Origin: Methylobacter luteus IMV-B-3098
Lineage (GTDB): Bacteria > Pseudomonadota > Gammaproteobacteria > Methylococcales > Methylomonadaceae
NCBI RefSeq assembly: GCF_000427625.1
Contig: NZ_KE386569.1
Span: 3,615,789-3,679,788, forward strand
Reading direction: 5' to 3'
DNA length: 64,000 nucleotides
The position numbers and the translations under genes were made by a program. The notes beneath the pieces were generated by a model that did not search any database, had not been told where the DNA came from, and was given only the letters and a program-made list of their open reading frames with translations. This document shows, in pieces, positions 54,286-64,000 of this stretch (within the stretch, counting starts at the first letter, position 1; every line of letters begins with the position of its first letter).

Positions 54286-54542
54286 ATCTTGATCCTGGTT
54301 TGGTTTGTTATATATTCCTACGCTGGCGCGTGAGGATGGTGGAGCAATTTAAGCTCGGTTCTGCATAAAACGTATATAAACAAATTATTGTCCGGCTTAC
54401 AAATGATTCTGCAGTTATTCGGATGGGGCAGTGCTTTTTCCCTGGAAAAATACGGAGATTAAGATCATCAAAGGCCAAAGCTGGGGTATTATAATGAAAA
54501 GCGAGTGAATTCGGCTAAATGCATAAGGTTTGGGAGTAGTTT
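54286..54542. promoter_or_regulatory. Divergent promoter region fbaA / CbbR-like gene
   Basis: 257 bases with an AT-rich core (TAAAACGTATATAAACAAAT near 54366) between the divergent fbaA and LysR-type gene. LysR regulators normally bind such intergenic regions at T-N11-A sites; I see AT-rich candidates but none that stands out. No gene present. Confidence 0.45.
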
Positions 54543-55448
54543 GTGAACGTAACGCTTAGGCAACTGAGAGTGTTTGAAATGGTGGCTCGGCACTTGAGTT
54601 TCACGCGGGCCGCGGAGGAGCTTTTCCTGACTCAGCCGGCGGTATCGATGCAAATCAAACAGTTCGAGGATGCGGCAGGGCTGGCCTTGTTCGAGCGACT
54701 GGGGCGCAAGATCTATTTGACCGAAGCCGGCGAAGAGATGTACCGCTTGAGCAAGGATATCATCGCCAAGATGTCCGAGGCCGACCTGATTCTGGATGAA
54801 ATAAAAGGCTCGGAAGGTGGTCGCCTATTGGTTTCCGTCGCCAGCACGGTACAGTATTTTGCGATCCGCTTGCTGGCCGGGTTCTGCAAGCAGTATCCAA
54901 AGGTCAATGTCAATCTGAAAGTGACCAACCACAAGGGTTTGATTCAGCTGCTGGAGAATAATGAAACGGATATTGTGTTGATGGGCAAGCCGCCGGAAGG
55001 GCTGGATCTGATGTCCGAGCCTTTGCTGGAAAATCCGCTGGTCGTGATTGCGCCGCCCAATCACCATTTAAAGGATAAGAAAGGCATTTTGCTGGCCGAG
55101 CTGAAAAATGAGACTTTTTTGATGCGTGAGCAAGGCTCGGGAACCCGGACCTCAACGGAACGGTTTTTTGCTGAAAATGGCATGAAAATTTCAGCCAATA
55201 TGGAGCTGAACAATAACGGCGCCATCAAGCTCGGCGTAGAGGAGGGCCTTGGCTTGGGGGTGGTGTCTCAGCATACGATCGATAGCGAAGTCAAGACCGG
55301 GCGGTTGGTCATTCTGGATGTGCAGTTCTTTCCGCTGGTCAGAACCTGGTATATGGTGCGCCGCGAAGGCAAGCGACTGTCGGCCGTCGGCACGGCCTTT
55401 GAAAATTTCGTGCGTCGGGAAAAATTTCGTTTTGTAAGGCTCCCCTAG
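54543..55448 (+). CDS. cbbR: LysR-type regulator, CbbR-like
   Basis: 301 residues from GTG 54543, with GGGAG upstream. N-terminal winged HTH: LRQLRVFEMVARHLSFTRAA then LTQPAVSMQIKQFEDAAGLA, closest to CbbR regulators, which sense metabolites such as PEP or NADPH and activate carbon-fixation operons. Effector domain VASTVQYFAIRLLAGFCKQYP. Its place between fbaA and pyk-gap supports control of these genes; the exact name is inferred. Confidence 0.82.
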   Translation: MNVTLRQLRVFEMVARHLSFTRAAEELFLTQPAVSMQIKQFEDAAGLALFERLGRKIYLTEAGEEMYRLSKDIIAKMSEADLILDEIKGSEGGRLLVSVASTVQYFAIRLLAGFCKQYPKVNVNLKVTNHKGLIQLLENNETDIVLMGKPPEGLDLMSEPLLENPLVVIAPPNHHLKDKKGILLAELKNETFLMREQGSGTRTSTERFFAENGMKISANMELNNNGAIKLGVEEGLGLGVVSQHTIDSEVKTGRLVILDVQFFPLVRTWYMVRREGKRLSAVGTAFENFVRREKFRFVRLP

Positions 55449-55458
55449 AGCAAGCATT

Positions 55459-55484
55459 TTGTGCCCGGCCCTGGCCGGGCACAA
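55459..55484. terminator. Bidirectional terminator
   Basis: TTGTGCCCGGCC / GGCCGGGCACAA, perfect 12-bp arms with a 2-base centre, between the convergent CbbR-like gene and pyk. On the minus strand AAAATGC follows. Confidence 0.85.
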
Positions 55485-55490
55485 GCTGTC

Positions 55491-56933
55491 TTAGGGCGTT
55501 AAGCCCTGTCCGACCGTGAATACTTTCAGGGCATTGGTGCCGCCTTGCACGCCGGTCAGATCGCCTTTGGTGATGATGAATTTATCGCCGTCCTTGACGT
55601 TCTGGTATTTTTTTAATTGATCGATGATTTCGCGGTTTACTTCGGCATGATCCTGCGCTTCATGCGTGAAATAAACCGGAAAAACGCCACGGTACAGCGT
55701 TACACGGCCCAAGGTTTTCTGGTGACTGCTGAAGGCGAAAATAGGAATGCCCGAACTGATCCGGGACATCCACAGTACCGTGGAGCCGGATTCCGTCAAC
55801 GCGGCAATACCGGCGATCTTGGTATGGTTGGCCATATACATGGCCGACATGGCGATCGCCTCATCGACGCGCTCGAACTGAATGCTGACCCGGTGATCGG
55901 AGACGCGGACACTGGGCTGTTTTTCAGCCTCTATGCAGATGCGATGCATCGCTTCAACGGCTTTGATCGGGTATTTTCCGGAGGCGGTTTCGGCCGACAG
56001 CATGATCGCATCGGTGCCGTCGTAAACGGCATTCGCCACGTCGAAGACTTCGGCGCGCGTTGGAATCGGATTGTCTATCATCGACTCCATCATTTGCGTG
56101 GCCGTAATCGCGACGCGATTCAGTTCGCGCGTGCGCTTGATCATGTGTTTTTGCACGGCGGGCAGGTTGGCATCGCCTATTTCGACGCCGAGGTCGCCGC
56201 GGGCCACCATGATCGCATCGGAAGCCAGAATGATCGCATCGAGCCCCTTCAGCGCTTCGGCGCGTTCGACCTTGGCCACGATGCCGGCTTCGCAGCCGGC
56301 TTCGCGCAGCAGGCGGCGGGCTTTGTGCAGATCATCGGCCGAGCGGGGAAACGAGATGGCCACATAGTCGGCGCCTATTTCGGCAATCGTTTTGATGTCT
56401 TCCATGTCCTTGTCCGTTAAGGCCGCAGCCGAAAGTCCGCCGCCCAGCAGGTTGATGCCCTTGTTGTTGGACAGCACGCCGCCGACGACGACAGTGCAAT
56501 TGACGCGCATGTTGTCGACGCTGACCACATCCAGCACAATGCGCCCGTCATCGAGCAGCAGCCGGCTGCCGGGCTTGACTTCCAGGGCCAGCGGCTCGTA
56601 GGTAATGCCAACCTGCGAATGATCGCCCTCGTTCTCATCAAGATTGATGTCCAGCGCAAAATCCTGGCCTTCGTTCAGGAAGACACTGCCGTTTTTGAAG
56701 CGGGCAATGCGAATTTTCGGGCCCTGAAGATCAGCCAGAATGCCCACGAGCCGGCCGGTTTTCCGGCTGAGTTCGCGCACGGCATTGGCCCGGTTAATAT
56801 GATCCTGAGCCGAGCCGTGCGAGAAGTTCAGGCGCACGACATCGACCCCGGCATGAAACAAGCCTTCGAGGACGCCGGGCTGATCGGTTGCAGGTCCTAG
56901 CGTGGCTAAAATTTTGGTTCGTCTTAGCATCAT
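55491..56933 (-). CDS. pyk: Pyruvate kinase
   Basis: 480 residues. PEP + ADP to pyruvate + ATP. Starts [66 protein letters not shown] and [17 protein letters not shown] are catalytic blocks; C-terminal allosteric domain follows. The ATG at 56933 overlaps gap's TGA as ATGA, so gap and pyk are translationally coupled; the ATG at 56930 is an alternative. Confidence 0.97.
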   Translation of the reverse strand: MMLRRTKILATLGPATDQPGVLEGLFHAGVDVVRLNFSHGSAQDHINRANAVRELSRKTGRLVGILADLQGPKIRIARFKNGSVFLNEGQDFALDINLDENEGDHSQVGITYEPLALEVKPGSRLLLDDGRIVLDVVSVDNMRVNCTVVVGGVLSNNKGINLLGGGLSAAALTDKDMEDIKTIAEIGADYVAISFPRSADDLHKARRLLREAGCEAGIVAKVERAEALKGLDAIILASDAIMVARGDLGVEIGDANLPAVQKHMIKRTRELNRVAITATQMMESMIDNPIPTRAEVFDVANAVYDGTDAIMLSAETASGKYPIKAVEAMHRICIEAEKQPSVRVSDHRVSIQFERVDEAIAMSAMYMANHTKIAGIAALTESGSTVLWMSRISSGIPIFAFSSHQKTLGRVTLYRGVFPVYFTHEAQDHAEVNREIIDQLKKYQNVKDGDKFIITKGDLTGVQGGTNALKVFTVGQGLTP

Positions 56934-57946
56934 GATTTGGCGTTGACTAAAGCAATGGAGGTATCCAGCATGCGGTTTGAAAAGCCCCATTCATTGTCGT
57001 ACCAGGACAGGACTTTGACGAAGTTGCCGTTCATGACCTTGGTAGACGGCGCTTCATAAATCGAGGAAGCCGGGTTGTGGTTGAAATCGATTGACACCAG
57101 CGGTTTGGTGTTGATTTCCAGAATGCCTTTCAAAGGGCCGGCCGCGGCGGCTTTCAGGATATCGTCGATTTCTTCCTTGCTGGTGTTTCTGGAAGCCAGG
57201 AAGGTCAGGTCGACTACGGATACGTTAATGGTCGGCACGCGCATGGCGAAACCGTCCAGTTTGCCGGCCAGTTCGGGCAGAACCAGTCCTACGGCCGCGG
57301 CGGCGCCGGTTTTGGTAGGAATCATCGATTGTGTCGCCGAGCGGGCGCGGCGCAGGTCGCTGTGATAGACATCGGTCAGAACCTGGTCATTGGTATAGGA
57401 ATGAATCGTGGTCATCAAGCCGCTTTGAATCCCTAAGGCATCATGCAGAGGCTTGACCAGTGGCGCCAGGCAGTTGGTCGTGCATGAGGCATTGGAAATG
57501 ACGGTATCCGATGCTTTCAGCACATTATGGTTGACGCCGTAAACGATAGTGGCGTCGACGTCATTGCCGCCGGGCGCTGAAATGATGACCTTTTTGGCGC
57601 CGGCGCTGATATGGGCCGATGCCTTGGCTTTGCTGGTGAACAAGCCGGTGCATTCGTGCACGACATCAATGCCCAGGTCGGCCCATGGCAATTTGGAGGG
57701 ATCCCGTTCCGAGAATACCCTGATCCTGTCGCCGTTGATAACGATATAGTCGCCATCGACGTTGACTTCAAAAGGAAATTTTCCATGCACCGAATCGTAT
57801 TGAGTCAGGTGCGCATTGGTTTCGCTGCTGCCCAAATCATTGATTGCAACAATTTGAATTTCATCGGTGCGGCCTGATTCGTACAAAGCGCGCACGATAT
57901 TCCGGCCAATACGACCATAACCATTAATTGCAACTTTAATTGGCAT
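56930..57946 (-). CDS. gap: Glyceraldehyde-3-phosphate dehydrogenase, type I
   Basis: 338 residues. NAD-type signature [15 protein letters not shown] and VAINDL (Asp favours NAD). Catalytic cysteine in [17 protein letters not shown], then [15 protein letters not shown], and C-terminal [14 protein letters not shown]. Complete. First gene of the gap-pyk unit; the 480 bases upstream carry its promoter. Confidence 0.97.
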   Translation of the reverse strand: MPIKVAINGYGRIGRNIVRALYESGRTDEIQIVAINDLGSSETNAHLTQYDSVHGKFPFEVNVDGDYIVINGDRIRVFSERDPSKLPWADLGIDVVHECTGLFTSKAKASAHISAGAKKVIISAPGGNDVDATIVYGVNHNVLKASDTVISNASCTTNCLAPLVKPLHDALGIQSGLMTTIHSYTNDQVLTDVYHSDLRRARSATQSMIPTKTGAAAAVGLVLPELAGKLDGFAMRVPTINVSVVDLTFLASRNTSKEEIDDILKAAAAGPLKGILEINTKPLVSIDFNHNPASSIYEAPSTKVMNGNFVKVLSWYDNEWGFSNRMLDTSIALVNAKS

Positions 57947-58428
57947 AGAATTTCTCCAGATAGATAGTTTGAAAGGCTAATTGGAACGGATACTCCGAAA
58001 TTCCGTAACTTCGGTGACTATACCAAAAGCCAAGGCGGTTAGTCCATTGATGCGGGACTTGGGCCATGCGAAACGTCAGCTATAAAAGATAATCCGGCAT
58101 ATCCGTTAATAGCTGCATGACATTAAATCAGGCATTTAGTTTGGCTTCTGTATTTTGTTTATTTAGGTTAGGTGATAAATGGTTTGCAATTGTTCCGGAC
58201 TATTGATGCTCAATGCGGAAAGTGACGAATCGATACGGGTAATACAAGTTGGGATGAAGGTGCGGGTTTTTATGCGGCTCTCGATAAGGCGTCTTTCAAC
58301 AGCCGCTATCGGCAAGTATGCTGTTCCCGGTTAGTGAGAGGTGAGGAGCCGGCCCGGATCAATCCTGCATTGAGGCAGATGCCTCAAGGTGCAAAGCGCT
58401 ATGAGGGCTTGCACCTTGAGATCGGCGG
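57947..58428. other. Gene-free region between argH and gap
   Basis: 482 bases with many stops on both strands. AT-rich near 58090-58190, which should hold the gap promoter. The region close to argH ends in a long inverted repeat (58383-58420). No ORF or RNA gene recognised. Confidence 0.6.
58383..58420. terminator. Long inverted repeat after argH
   Basis: CTCAAGGTGCAA (58383-58394) and TTGCACCTTGAG (58409-58420), exact 12-bp arms, 8 bases from the argH stop. No U-run, so termination may be weak or Rho-linked. Confidence 0.6.
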
Positions 58429-59826
58429 CTATTGGCCCGTCGGCATGCCTTGCCGCGCGGCCTGAATAGCCCGCTTTACGGTTTCGGGCGCCGTGCCGCC
58501 GATATGTTTACGGGCCGCGACGGAACCTTCCAGCGTCAACACATCGAACACGTCGGCCGTAATCGCCGCTGAAAACTGTTGAAGTTCCGCCAGTGACAAT
58601 TCCGACAGATCGCGGTTGCTGTCAAGACCCAGGCGCACGGCCTGTCCTACCACTTCATGCGCATCGCGGAAAGCCATGCCCTTGCGTACCAGGTAATCGG
58701 CCAGGTCGGTGGCCGTGGCAAAGCCGCGTTTGGCCGAATGGTACATGTTCTGCCGTTTGGCAATAATATGCGGCACCATGTCGGCAAAGGCGCGCAGGCA
58801 GTTGATCAGGGTGTCGACCGTATCGAACAGCGGTTCCTTGTCTTCCTGATTGTCCTTGTTGTAAGCCAGCGGCTGGCTTTTCATCAGCATCAGCAGCGAC
58901 ATCAGGTGGCCGGTGACGCGGCCGGATTTGCCGCGCACCAGTTCGGGCACATCAGGGTTTTTCTTTTGCGGCATGATCGACGAGCCGGTGCAGAACGCAT
59001 CCGGAATATCGATAAAGTTGAACTGGGCGCTGGACCACAGGATCAGCTCCTCGGAAAAACGCGACAAATGCATCATGATCAGGCTGCCGGCCGCAGTGAA
59101 TTCAATGGCGAAATCCCGGTCGCTGACCGAATCGAGCGAATTGGCCGACGGGCGGCTGAAGCCGAGCAGGTCGGACGTCATCTGACGATCGATCGGGTAA
59201 CTGGTGCCGGCTAATGCGGCAGCGCCCAGAGGCATGATGTTGAGGCGTTTTTTGCAGTCCTGCAGTCTTTCGTAGTCGCGGCTCAACATTTCAAACCAGG
59301 CCATCAGGTGGTGGCCGAACGTGACCGGCTGGGCAACCTGCAGATGTGTGAAGCCGGGCATGATCGTGTCGGCTTCTTTTTCGGCAAGATCGAGAATGGC
59401 AGTCTGCAGGCGCATGAGCTGATCGCTGATGCTATTGATCTCGCTACGCAGATAAAGCCGGATATCGGTCGCTACCTGGTCGTTGCGCGAGCGGCCCGTA
59501 TGCAGTTTCTTGCCGGCGATGCCGATCATATCGGTCAGCCGCGCTTCGATGTTCATGTGCACATCTTCCTGTTTGATCGACCAGACAAAATTGCCGGCCC
59601 TGATTTCCTGCCCGATTTGGGTCAGGCCTCCGATGATGGCGTCGCGTTCCTGCTCGGTCAGGATGCCGATCTTGCAGAGCATGGTGGCATGTGCGATGGA
59701 ACCTTGAATATCCTGCTCCGCCATGCGCTTGTCAAAATCCACCGAAGCGGTGAATACCTCGACGAAGGCATCGGTCGCCTCGGCAAAGCGGGCACTGGAA
59801 AGTTTGTCGGAATTAACTGTGGTCAT
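58429..59826 (-). CDS. argH: Argininosuccinate lyase
   Basis: 465 residues. Cleaves argininosuccinate to arginine and fumarate. Signature [21 protein letters not shown] with the catalytic serine loop near residue 280; [37 protein letters not shown]. Complete. Divergent from the algZ-like gene by 58 bases. Confidence 0.97.
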   Translation of the reverse strand: MTTVNSDKLSSARFAEATDAFVEVFTASVDFDKRMAEQDIQGSIAHATMLCKIGILTEQERDAIIGGLTQIGQEIRAGNFVWSIKQEDVHMNIEARLTDMIGIAGKKLHTGRSRNDQVATDIRLYLRSEINSISDQLMRLQTAILDLAEKEADTIMPGFTHLQVAQPVTFGHHLMAWFEMLSRDYERLQDCKKRLNIMPLGAAALAGTSYPIDRQMTSDLLGFSRPSANSLDSVSDRDFAIEFTAAGSLIMMHLSRFSEELILWSSAQFNFIDIPDAFCTGSSIMPQKKNPDVPELVRGKSGRVTGHLMSLLMLMKSQPLAYNKDNQEDKEPLFDTVDTLINCLRAFADMVPHIIAKRQNMYHSAKRGFATATDLADYLVRKGMAFRDAHEVVGQAVRLGLDSNRDLSELSLAELQQFSAAITADVFDVLTLEGSVAARKHIGGTAPETVKRAIQAARQGMPTGQ

Positions 59827-59884
59827 GGCGATTTTTTAATGCAATTAACGGAAAATTCCGAATTATACAACTAAACTGTTGGTT

Positions 59885-60937
59885 ATGAATTTAAAAGCAG
59901 AGAAGATTTTCCTGCCGGATTTTTGCTCAGTCAGAATGCTGCTGGCCGTGTTCTTTCTAGCCGAATTGCTGGCGTTTTTACTGACATTGGCAACCGATAC
60001 GTCGGTGTTGGGATTTTTATCCGAATTCGGCATCAGGTCGTTGCTCGCGCTGTGGATCGCCCTGATGAGTGCGGCCAGCTTGTGTCTGCTAAAGAAAAAG
60101 CTGGCGCGCGGCAATGATTTTGTCGTCGGGCTGGCGGCGTTTTGCATTATACAATTGATTAGCGTTTTGGTTTGCTGGCTGGTGGCTGATGTGTTGCCGG
60201 ATGCGAATCTTTTAATCCCATTGATAAAGCCGGTGCAAAAGGCAGAGTTTTACTGGCGTACGGTAGGCATTAGCAGTCTGGTTTCATTGGCAGTCCTGCG
60301 CTATCTGTTTGTCTTGCATCTATGGCGGCAACAGGTTGAAGCTCAGGCTACCGCCAGCCTGGATGCGTTGCAGGCAAGGATGAGGCCGCATTTTCTGTTT
60401 AACAGTTTAAACACCATCGCCAGCCTGACCCGAATCCAGCCCGAACTGGCGGAAGAGTTGGTGGAAGATCTGGCGGAACTGATTCGCGCGAGCATGCTGG
60501 TCGATCATGCCCGTCTGGTCCGACTGGACGAGGAGATCAAGCTGGTAAACCTGTATCTGGCGATCGAGTTTCACCGTCTGGACGAGCGTTTGAAAGTCAG
60601 CTGGGATATCGACGACTTGCCCAAGGACGTCCTGCTGCCGCCGCTTAGTCTGCAGCCGCTAGTTGAAAACGCGATCTACCATGGCGTGGAACCCGATCCG
60701 AACGGTGGCGAAATTGTCATCAAGGGGGCCAGGAGCATTGGCGGAATTGTGCTGTCGGTAAGAAACACGCTGCCGCCTGACGGAGCCCATCGTCAGCGCA
60801 AAGGCAATCAGGTCGCGATGGCCAATCTGGCGGCCAGAATAGCGGGATGTTTCGCGGGCAACGGTCGCATCGATCGGTATGTCAAAGAAGGCAATTATCA
60901 CGTGGATATAATGATTCCTTATCAACTCGCATCATGA
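59885..60937 (+). CDS. algZ: LytS/AlgZ-type sensor histidine kinase
   Basis: 350 residues from ATG 59885; a TTG 6 bases earlier is an alternative. Four N-terminal helices, then HisKA_7 with the phospho-His in LQARMRPHFLFNSLNTIASL and a HATPase with PPLSLQPLVENAIYHG. No extracellular sensor domain. Overlaps algR by 4 bases. Orthologous in arrangement to Pseudomonas AlgZ(FimS)-AlgR next to argH and hemC, which controls alginate and type IV pili there. Confidence 0.9.
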   Translation: MNLKAEKIFLPDFCSVRMLLAVFFLAELLAFLLTLATDTSVLGFLSEFGIRSLLALWIALMSAASLCLLKKKLARGNDFVVGLAAFCIIQLISVLVCWLVADVLPDANLLIPLIKPVQKAEFYWRTVGISSLVSLAVLRYLFVLHLWRQQVEAQATASLDALQARMRPHFLFNSLNTIASLTRIQPELAEELVEDLAELIRASMLVDHARLVRLDEEIKLVNLYLAIEFHRLDERLKVSWDIDDLPKDVLLPPLSLQPLVENAIYHGVEPDPNGGEIVIKGARSIGGIVLSVRNTLPPDGAHRQRKGNQVAMANLAARIAGCFAGNGRIDRYVKEGNYHVDIMIPYQLAS

Positions 60938-61695
60938 AAGTTTTAATCGCCGATGATGAAAAACTGGCCAGGTTGCGTTTGAAAAGCCTGCTCAATGAAT
61001 TGGCTGAGGATGTCCAAATCGTTGCGGAGGCCGAAAACGGCCGCGTAGCATTGCAAAAATGGCAGGAAACAGGGGCCGATATTCTGCTGCTGGACATCAG
61101 AATGCCTGACATGGACGGGCTGGACGTGGCGAGGGAACTGACAAAGACACAATCGCCGCCGGCCATTATTTTCACGACGGCCTATGATGAGCATGCCCTG
61201 CAGGCTTTTGACGCGAATGCGGTCGATTATTTGCTGAAACCGATACGTAAGGATCGCTTGCTTAATGCTATCCAGAAAGCGAAGGTGTTCAGCCGCGCAA
61301 AATGGGACGGATTGGTGCAATGGCTGCCCGAGAGATCCGTGCGATCTCATCTTTGCGTGCAGGTGCAGACAAGACTGCATCTGATCCCGGTTAAAGACAT
61401 TGTGTTTTTTCAGGCCGATCAAAAATACGTCATCGTCAGAACGCCGCAGAAAGAGCATTTGCTTGATGAGCCGTTGAAGGCGCTGGAAGACGAATTTGGG
61501 GGGCTATTTATCCGCATACACCGCAATGCGCTGGTTTCCCTATTGCATATTGAAGATCTGGAGAAACAGCCGGATGGACAGTTGCAGGTCAAATGCCAGG
61601 GCATTGACGAGAAACTGGTGGTTAGCCGCAGGCTGGCTGCGAAAGTGCGCACTTGTTTTAAAGATTTTAAGCGCAATAAGACGCCATTGCGTTAA
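60934..61695 (+). CDS. algR: LytTR response regulator AlgR
   Basis: 253 residues from ATG 60934. Receiver: acidic DDEK near residue 7, phospho-Asp54 in [22 protein letters not shown]-terminal LytTR DNA-binding domain from residue 145: [44 protein letters not shown]. Same order as in Pseudomonas (argH, algZ, algR, hemC). Confidence 0.93.
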   Translation: MKVLIADDEKLARLRLKSLLNELAEDVQIVAEAENGRVALQKWQETGADILLLDIRMPDMDGLDVARELTKTQSPPAIIFTTAYDEHALQAFDANAVDYLLKPIRKDRLLNAIQKAKVFSRAKWDGLVQWLPERSVRSHLCVQVQTRLHLIPVKDIVFFQADQKYVIVRTPQKEHLLDEPLKALEDEFGGLFIRIHRNALVSLLHIEDLEKQPDGQLQVKCQGIDEKLVVSRRLAAKVRTCFKDFKRNKTPLR

Positions 61696-61730
61696 ATGGA
61701 GTTACAATGCGCTTTTTATATTCAAAATAG

Positions 61731-61735
61731 AAGGG
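61731..61735 (+). promoter_or_regulatory. Ribosome-binding site selecting a TTG start for hemC
   Basis: AAGGG lies 6 bases before the TTG at 61742. No ATG or GTG start lies close to the conserved N-terminus of hemC, and the longer upstream frame runs through algR's 3' end, so this RBS decides the start. Confidence 0.7.
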
Positions 61736-61741
61736 TTTATT

Positions 61742-62668
61742 TTGGCTGAAAAAATTATTCGTATAGCCACGCGCAAGAGTCCTCTCGCGCTGTGGCAGGC
61801 AGAACATGTCGCCGAACGTCTGGAACGAGCTTTTCCGGGCCTGAAAACCGAGCTGGTAAAAATGACTACTCGCGGCGATAAAATCCTGGATGCGCCTTTG
61901 GCCAAGGTTGGCGGCAAAGGGCTGTTTGTTAAGGAACTGGAACAGGGCATGCTGGAAGGAACGGCCGATATCGCCGTGCACTCGATGAAAGATGTTCCGG
62001 TGGAATTTCCGGAAGGGCTGCACTTGGCCGCTATTTTAACACGAGAAGATCCAACCGATGCTTTTGTATCGAACCGTTATGCATCATTGGAAGAGTTGCC
62101 GGCTGATGCCCGAATCGGCACCTCCAGCTTGCGCCGGCAGTGCCAGATAAAAGAGCGATATCCCGGGGCGGAAATCCTGTCACTGAGAGGCAATGTCAAT
62201 ACGCGACTGGCCAGGCTCGATGCCGGCGAATTTGATGCCATCATCCTGGCTTCGGCCGGATTGAAAAGGTTGGGCATGGCCGGTCGGATTACGGAATGCC
62301 TCGATCCCGGCATCAGCCTGCCGGCCATAGGGCAAGGGGCTATCGGCATAGAATGCCGCGCGGATGATACAGAAGTCAACGAGATGCTGAACGCCCTGCA
62401 TGACCATGAAACCAGCATTTGCGTCAGCGCCGAAAGAGCGATGAATGCGCGTCTGAACGGCGGCTGCCAGGTGCCGATTGCCGGTTTTGCGCAACTGCAA
62501 GGTAATCAGCTGGTCATGCGCGGATTGGTCGGCAGCCCCGACGGTACGGTGATTTATCGCGCCGCGCAATCAGGTACTCCGGATCAGGCCGAGTCCATTG
62601 GACGCTCTATCGCGGAAGATTTATTGGCCTGTGGCGCAGATAAGATTCTGCAAGCGTTGTTTCATTGA
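61742..62668 (+). CDS. hemC: Hydroxymethylbilane synthase
   Basis: 308 residues, from TTG. Polymerises four porphobilinogen units in heme synthesis. [21 protein letters not shown] at the start, [41 protein letters not shown], and the dipyrromethane-cofactor cysteine in [10 protein letters not shown]. Stop overlaps the hemD start by 4 bases (TTGA). Confidence 0.96.
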   Translation: MAEKIIRIATRKSPLALWQAEHVAERLERAFPGLKTELVKMTTRGDKILDAPLAKVGGKGLFVKELEQGMLEGTADIAVHSMKDVPVEFPEGLHLAAILTREDPTDAFVSNRYASLEELPADARIGTSSLRRQCQIKERYPGAEILSLRGNVNTRLARLDAGEFDAIILASAGLKRLGMAGRITECLDPGISLPAIGQGAIGIECRADDTEVNEMLNALHDHETSICVSAERAMNARLNGGCQVPIAGFAQLQGNQLVMRGLVGSPDGTVIYRAAQSGTPDQAESIGRSIAEDLLACGADKILQALFH

Positions 62669-63438
62669 TCAGAGGATTGAACGGTGCGCGGGTTTTAGTG
62701 ACGCGGCCGGCGCATCAGGCTGAAAATCTAAGCCGCTTGATTCAGGAACGCGGAGGCGAGGTCGTTCGGTTTCCCGTGCTCGATATTGTTGCGCGTGACA
62801 ATATTGAAGAGGTTCAGGATGCGTTAAAAAACCTCGACAAATTCCAATGGGTTGTTTTTATTAGCCCAAATGCAGTAAATTTTGCACTGAAAGCGAATAA
62901 TGGCAAAATAGATCGATTAAAGACCGTGCGTTTTGCCGCAGTGGGGCGAGCAACCGCTCAGGCATTGGAAGCCGCCGGATTGACTGTCGATGTGGTGCCT
63001 GAACAGGGTTATACCAGTGAAGCATTGTTGGCTATGCCGCAGATGCAACAGGTAAAAGGACAGGCCTGCCTGATCGTACGAGGAGAAGGCGGGCGAGAAG
63101 AACTGGCTAATACACTGCGCAGTCGGGGGGCAGTGGTTCAGTATTTGGAAGTTTACAAAAGAACAATTCCCAGCATTGATAGCTCGCAGGTAGTCCAATT
63201 ACTTGCCCAGCAACGCCTGGATGTTATTACGGTAACCAGCGGTGAAGCCTTACAGAATTTATTGATCATGCTGGGCGAAAATAATCATCAGCTGTTATTG
63301 CCAATACCCATGGTGGTGGTGAGCGATAGGATTAGGCAATTAGCTGCAGGAATGGGGTTTAAGCGAATTGCCGTGACGGAAAATCCTGCTGATACAGCAA
63401 TTCTTGAGACAGTAACAATAATATGTAATGGGGAATAG
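62665..63438 (+). CDS. hemD: Uroporphyrinogen-III synthase
   Basis: 257 residues from TTG 62665 (another TTG 12 bases later is possible). Closes the tetrapyrrole with inversion of ring D. The loose family pattern is present: [61 protein letters not shown], and [15 protein letters not shown]. Coupled to hemC; hemX follows 1 base after. Confidence 0.94.
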   Translation: MIRGLNGARVLVTRPAHQAENLSRLIQERGGEVVRFPVLDIVARDNIEEVQDALKNLDKFQWVVFISPNAVNFALKANNGKIDRLKTVRFAAVGRATAQALEAAGLTVDVVPEQGYTSEALLAMPQMQQVKGQACLIVRGEGGREELANTLRSRGAVVQYLEVYKRTIPSIDSSQVVQLLAQQRLDVITVTSGEALQNLLIMLGENNHQLLLPIPMVVVSDRIRQLAAGMGFKRIAVTENPADTAILETVTIICNGE

Positions 63439-63439
63439 T

Positions 63440-64000
63440 GTGGCCGAATTGAGTGAAAAACAGGAACAGAATGTGAGCGAGAGTAATAAAGTTCACCGGT
63501 CTCGTAGCGGATTCTGGTTTGGCATCATTATTTTGCTCATTATTATCGGATTGGCGGGCGCCGGATTCTTCCTTTTTACACAACTGCGCGAGCAGCAGGC
63601 CAGTTTAGGCGGTGAAGTCGACAAGGGTGATATGCAACTGATCGAGTTGTCGAAGCAGATCAGCGGTTATCAATCGCAATTGGCCTCCGTGCAGTCGCAA
63701 TTGGCAACCCTGGAAGCCAGCATTGCCGGCAAAGACACACATTTCACCAAAACGCTCGAGGATTTTTCCCGGTTACATAACGAAAAACTTGACAGCACCC
63801 GCAAAGAATTAAATAGCGCCATTCAACAGGTACAGCGTCAGCTTGGCAAGACACGCGGCGACTGGCTGATTGCCGATGCCGAATATCTGCTCAGTACCGC
63901 CAGCGAGCGTTTGCACCTGATAGGCGACGTGAACACCACGCGTGCGGCATTGGAAGCGGCCGATCAACGCTTGCGCGAAAGCGGTGACGCGGCGGTATTC
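63440..64000 (+). CDS. hemX: HemX (uroporphyrin-III C-methyltransferase-like membrane protein), 5' part
   Basis: 187 codons before the window edge, from GTG 63440 with GGGGA at 63430-63434. Acidic N-terminus, one helix (FGIIILLIIIGLAGAGFFLF), a coiled coil (QLIELSKQISGYQSQLASVQ), and the HemX signature TRGDWLIADAEYLLSTASER. The fourth member of the classic hemCDXY group; hemY is expected beyond 64000. HemX lacks known catalysis and probably scaffolds. Confidence 0.92.
   Translation, partial: MAELSEKQEQNVSESNKVHRSRSGFWFGIIILLIIIGLAGAGFFLFTQLREQQASLGGEVDKGDMQLIELSKQISGYQSQLASVQSQLATLEASIAGKDTHFTKTLEDFSRLHNEKLDSTRKELNSAIQQVQRQLGKTRGDWLIADAEYLLSTASERLHLIGDVNTTRAALEAADQRLRESGDAAVF

Noticed and set aside
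1-64000. Search for tRNA, rRNA, CRISPR arrays, integrases and transposases
   Set aside because: None was seen by eye; short structured RNAs could be missed without covariance-model searches.

Overview
The window looks like a chromosomal segment of a gammaproteobacterium. The best guess is a type I methanotroph or relative (Methylococcales). This rests on gammaproteobacterial gene orders (dusB-fis next to purH-purD; aroQ-accB-accC followed by prmA; lysA-lptM; argH, algZ-algR, hemC-hemD-hemX) and on a CbbR-like regulator beside fbaA and gap-pyk. The sequence carries no methane-oxidation gene, so the lineage is an inference. No rRNA, tRNA, CRISPR array, prophage or insertion sequence was seen.

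Layout. 1-3.4 kb: the start of lysA, the LPS-assembly lipoprotein lptM, a gene-poor stretch, a fructosamine-kinase-like gene convergent with (and overlapping) thrB, and a DUF2782 gene. 3.6-9.5 kb: type II NADH dehydrogenase, a YcxB-like protein, the ABC-F protein YheS, a membrane protein and a universal stress protein behind an 11-bp-period tandem repeat, a TM2 protein and a cold-shock protein. 9.6-11.9 kb: a tight leftward operon of two DUF1538 membrane proteins, a PII-like protein and a CBS protein, which is the best candidate for a poorly described system. 12-16.2 kb: clpB behind a sigma-32 type promoter, mscL, DUF1348 and YjbQ. 16.2-19.6 kb: an accessory patch with an AT-rich orphan gene, a lipoprotein cyclase, a phosphatase and four copies of one repeat.

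19.6-28.5 kb: an HMA-TauE/SafE-cupredoxin fusion, a GRDP-like protein, a deaminase, phoB-phoR, a TauE permease, DUF502, an alanine/sodium symporter, a small lipoprotein and a helical protein. 28.5-31.5 kb: very GC-rich oadB-oadA without a neighbouring gamma subunit. 31.7-34.5 kb: macro-domain protein, msrB, M18 aminopeptidase and an AlkB-like enzyme, all rightward. 34.6-50.7 kb is mostly leftward housekeeping: purD, purH, fis, dusB, a Cys-rich two-gene module, RlmI-like methyltransferase, a zinc-ribbon/DUF3426 protein, prmA, accC, a frameshifted accB, aroQ, a TlpA thioredoxin, a DsbD with a doubled N-terminal domain, and cutA. After that come fxsA, a DUF3422 protein and a DUF2892 protein.

50.8-64 kb: uvrD, fbaA divergent from a CbbR-like regulator, gap-pyk, argH, algZ-algR and hemC-hemD-hemX, the last running off the window. 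Central carbon metabolism (gap, pyk, fbaA, oadAB, accBC), purine and heme synthesis, periplasmic redox (dsbD, tlpA, msrB) and stress response (clpB, usp, csp, mscL) dominate. Three families of short palindromic intergenic repeats sit at gene ends; in two cases the repeat itself supplies the stop codon of the upstream gene.
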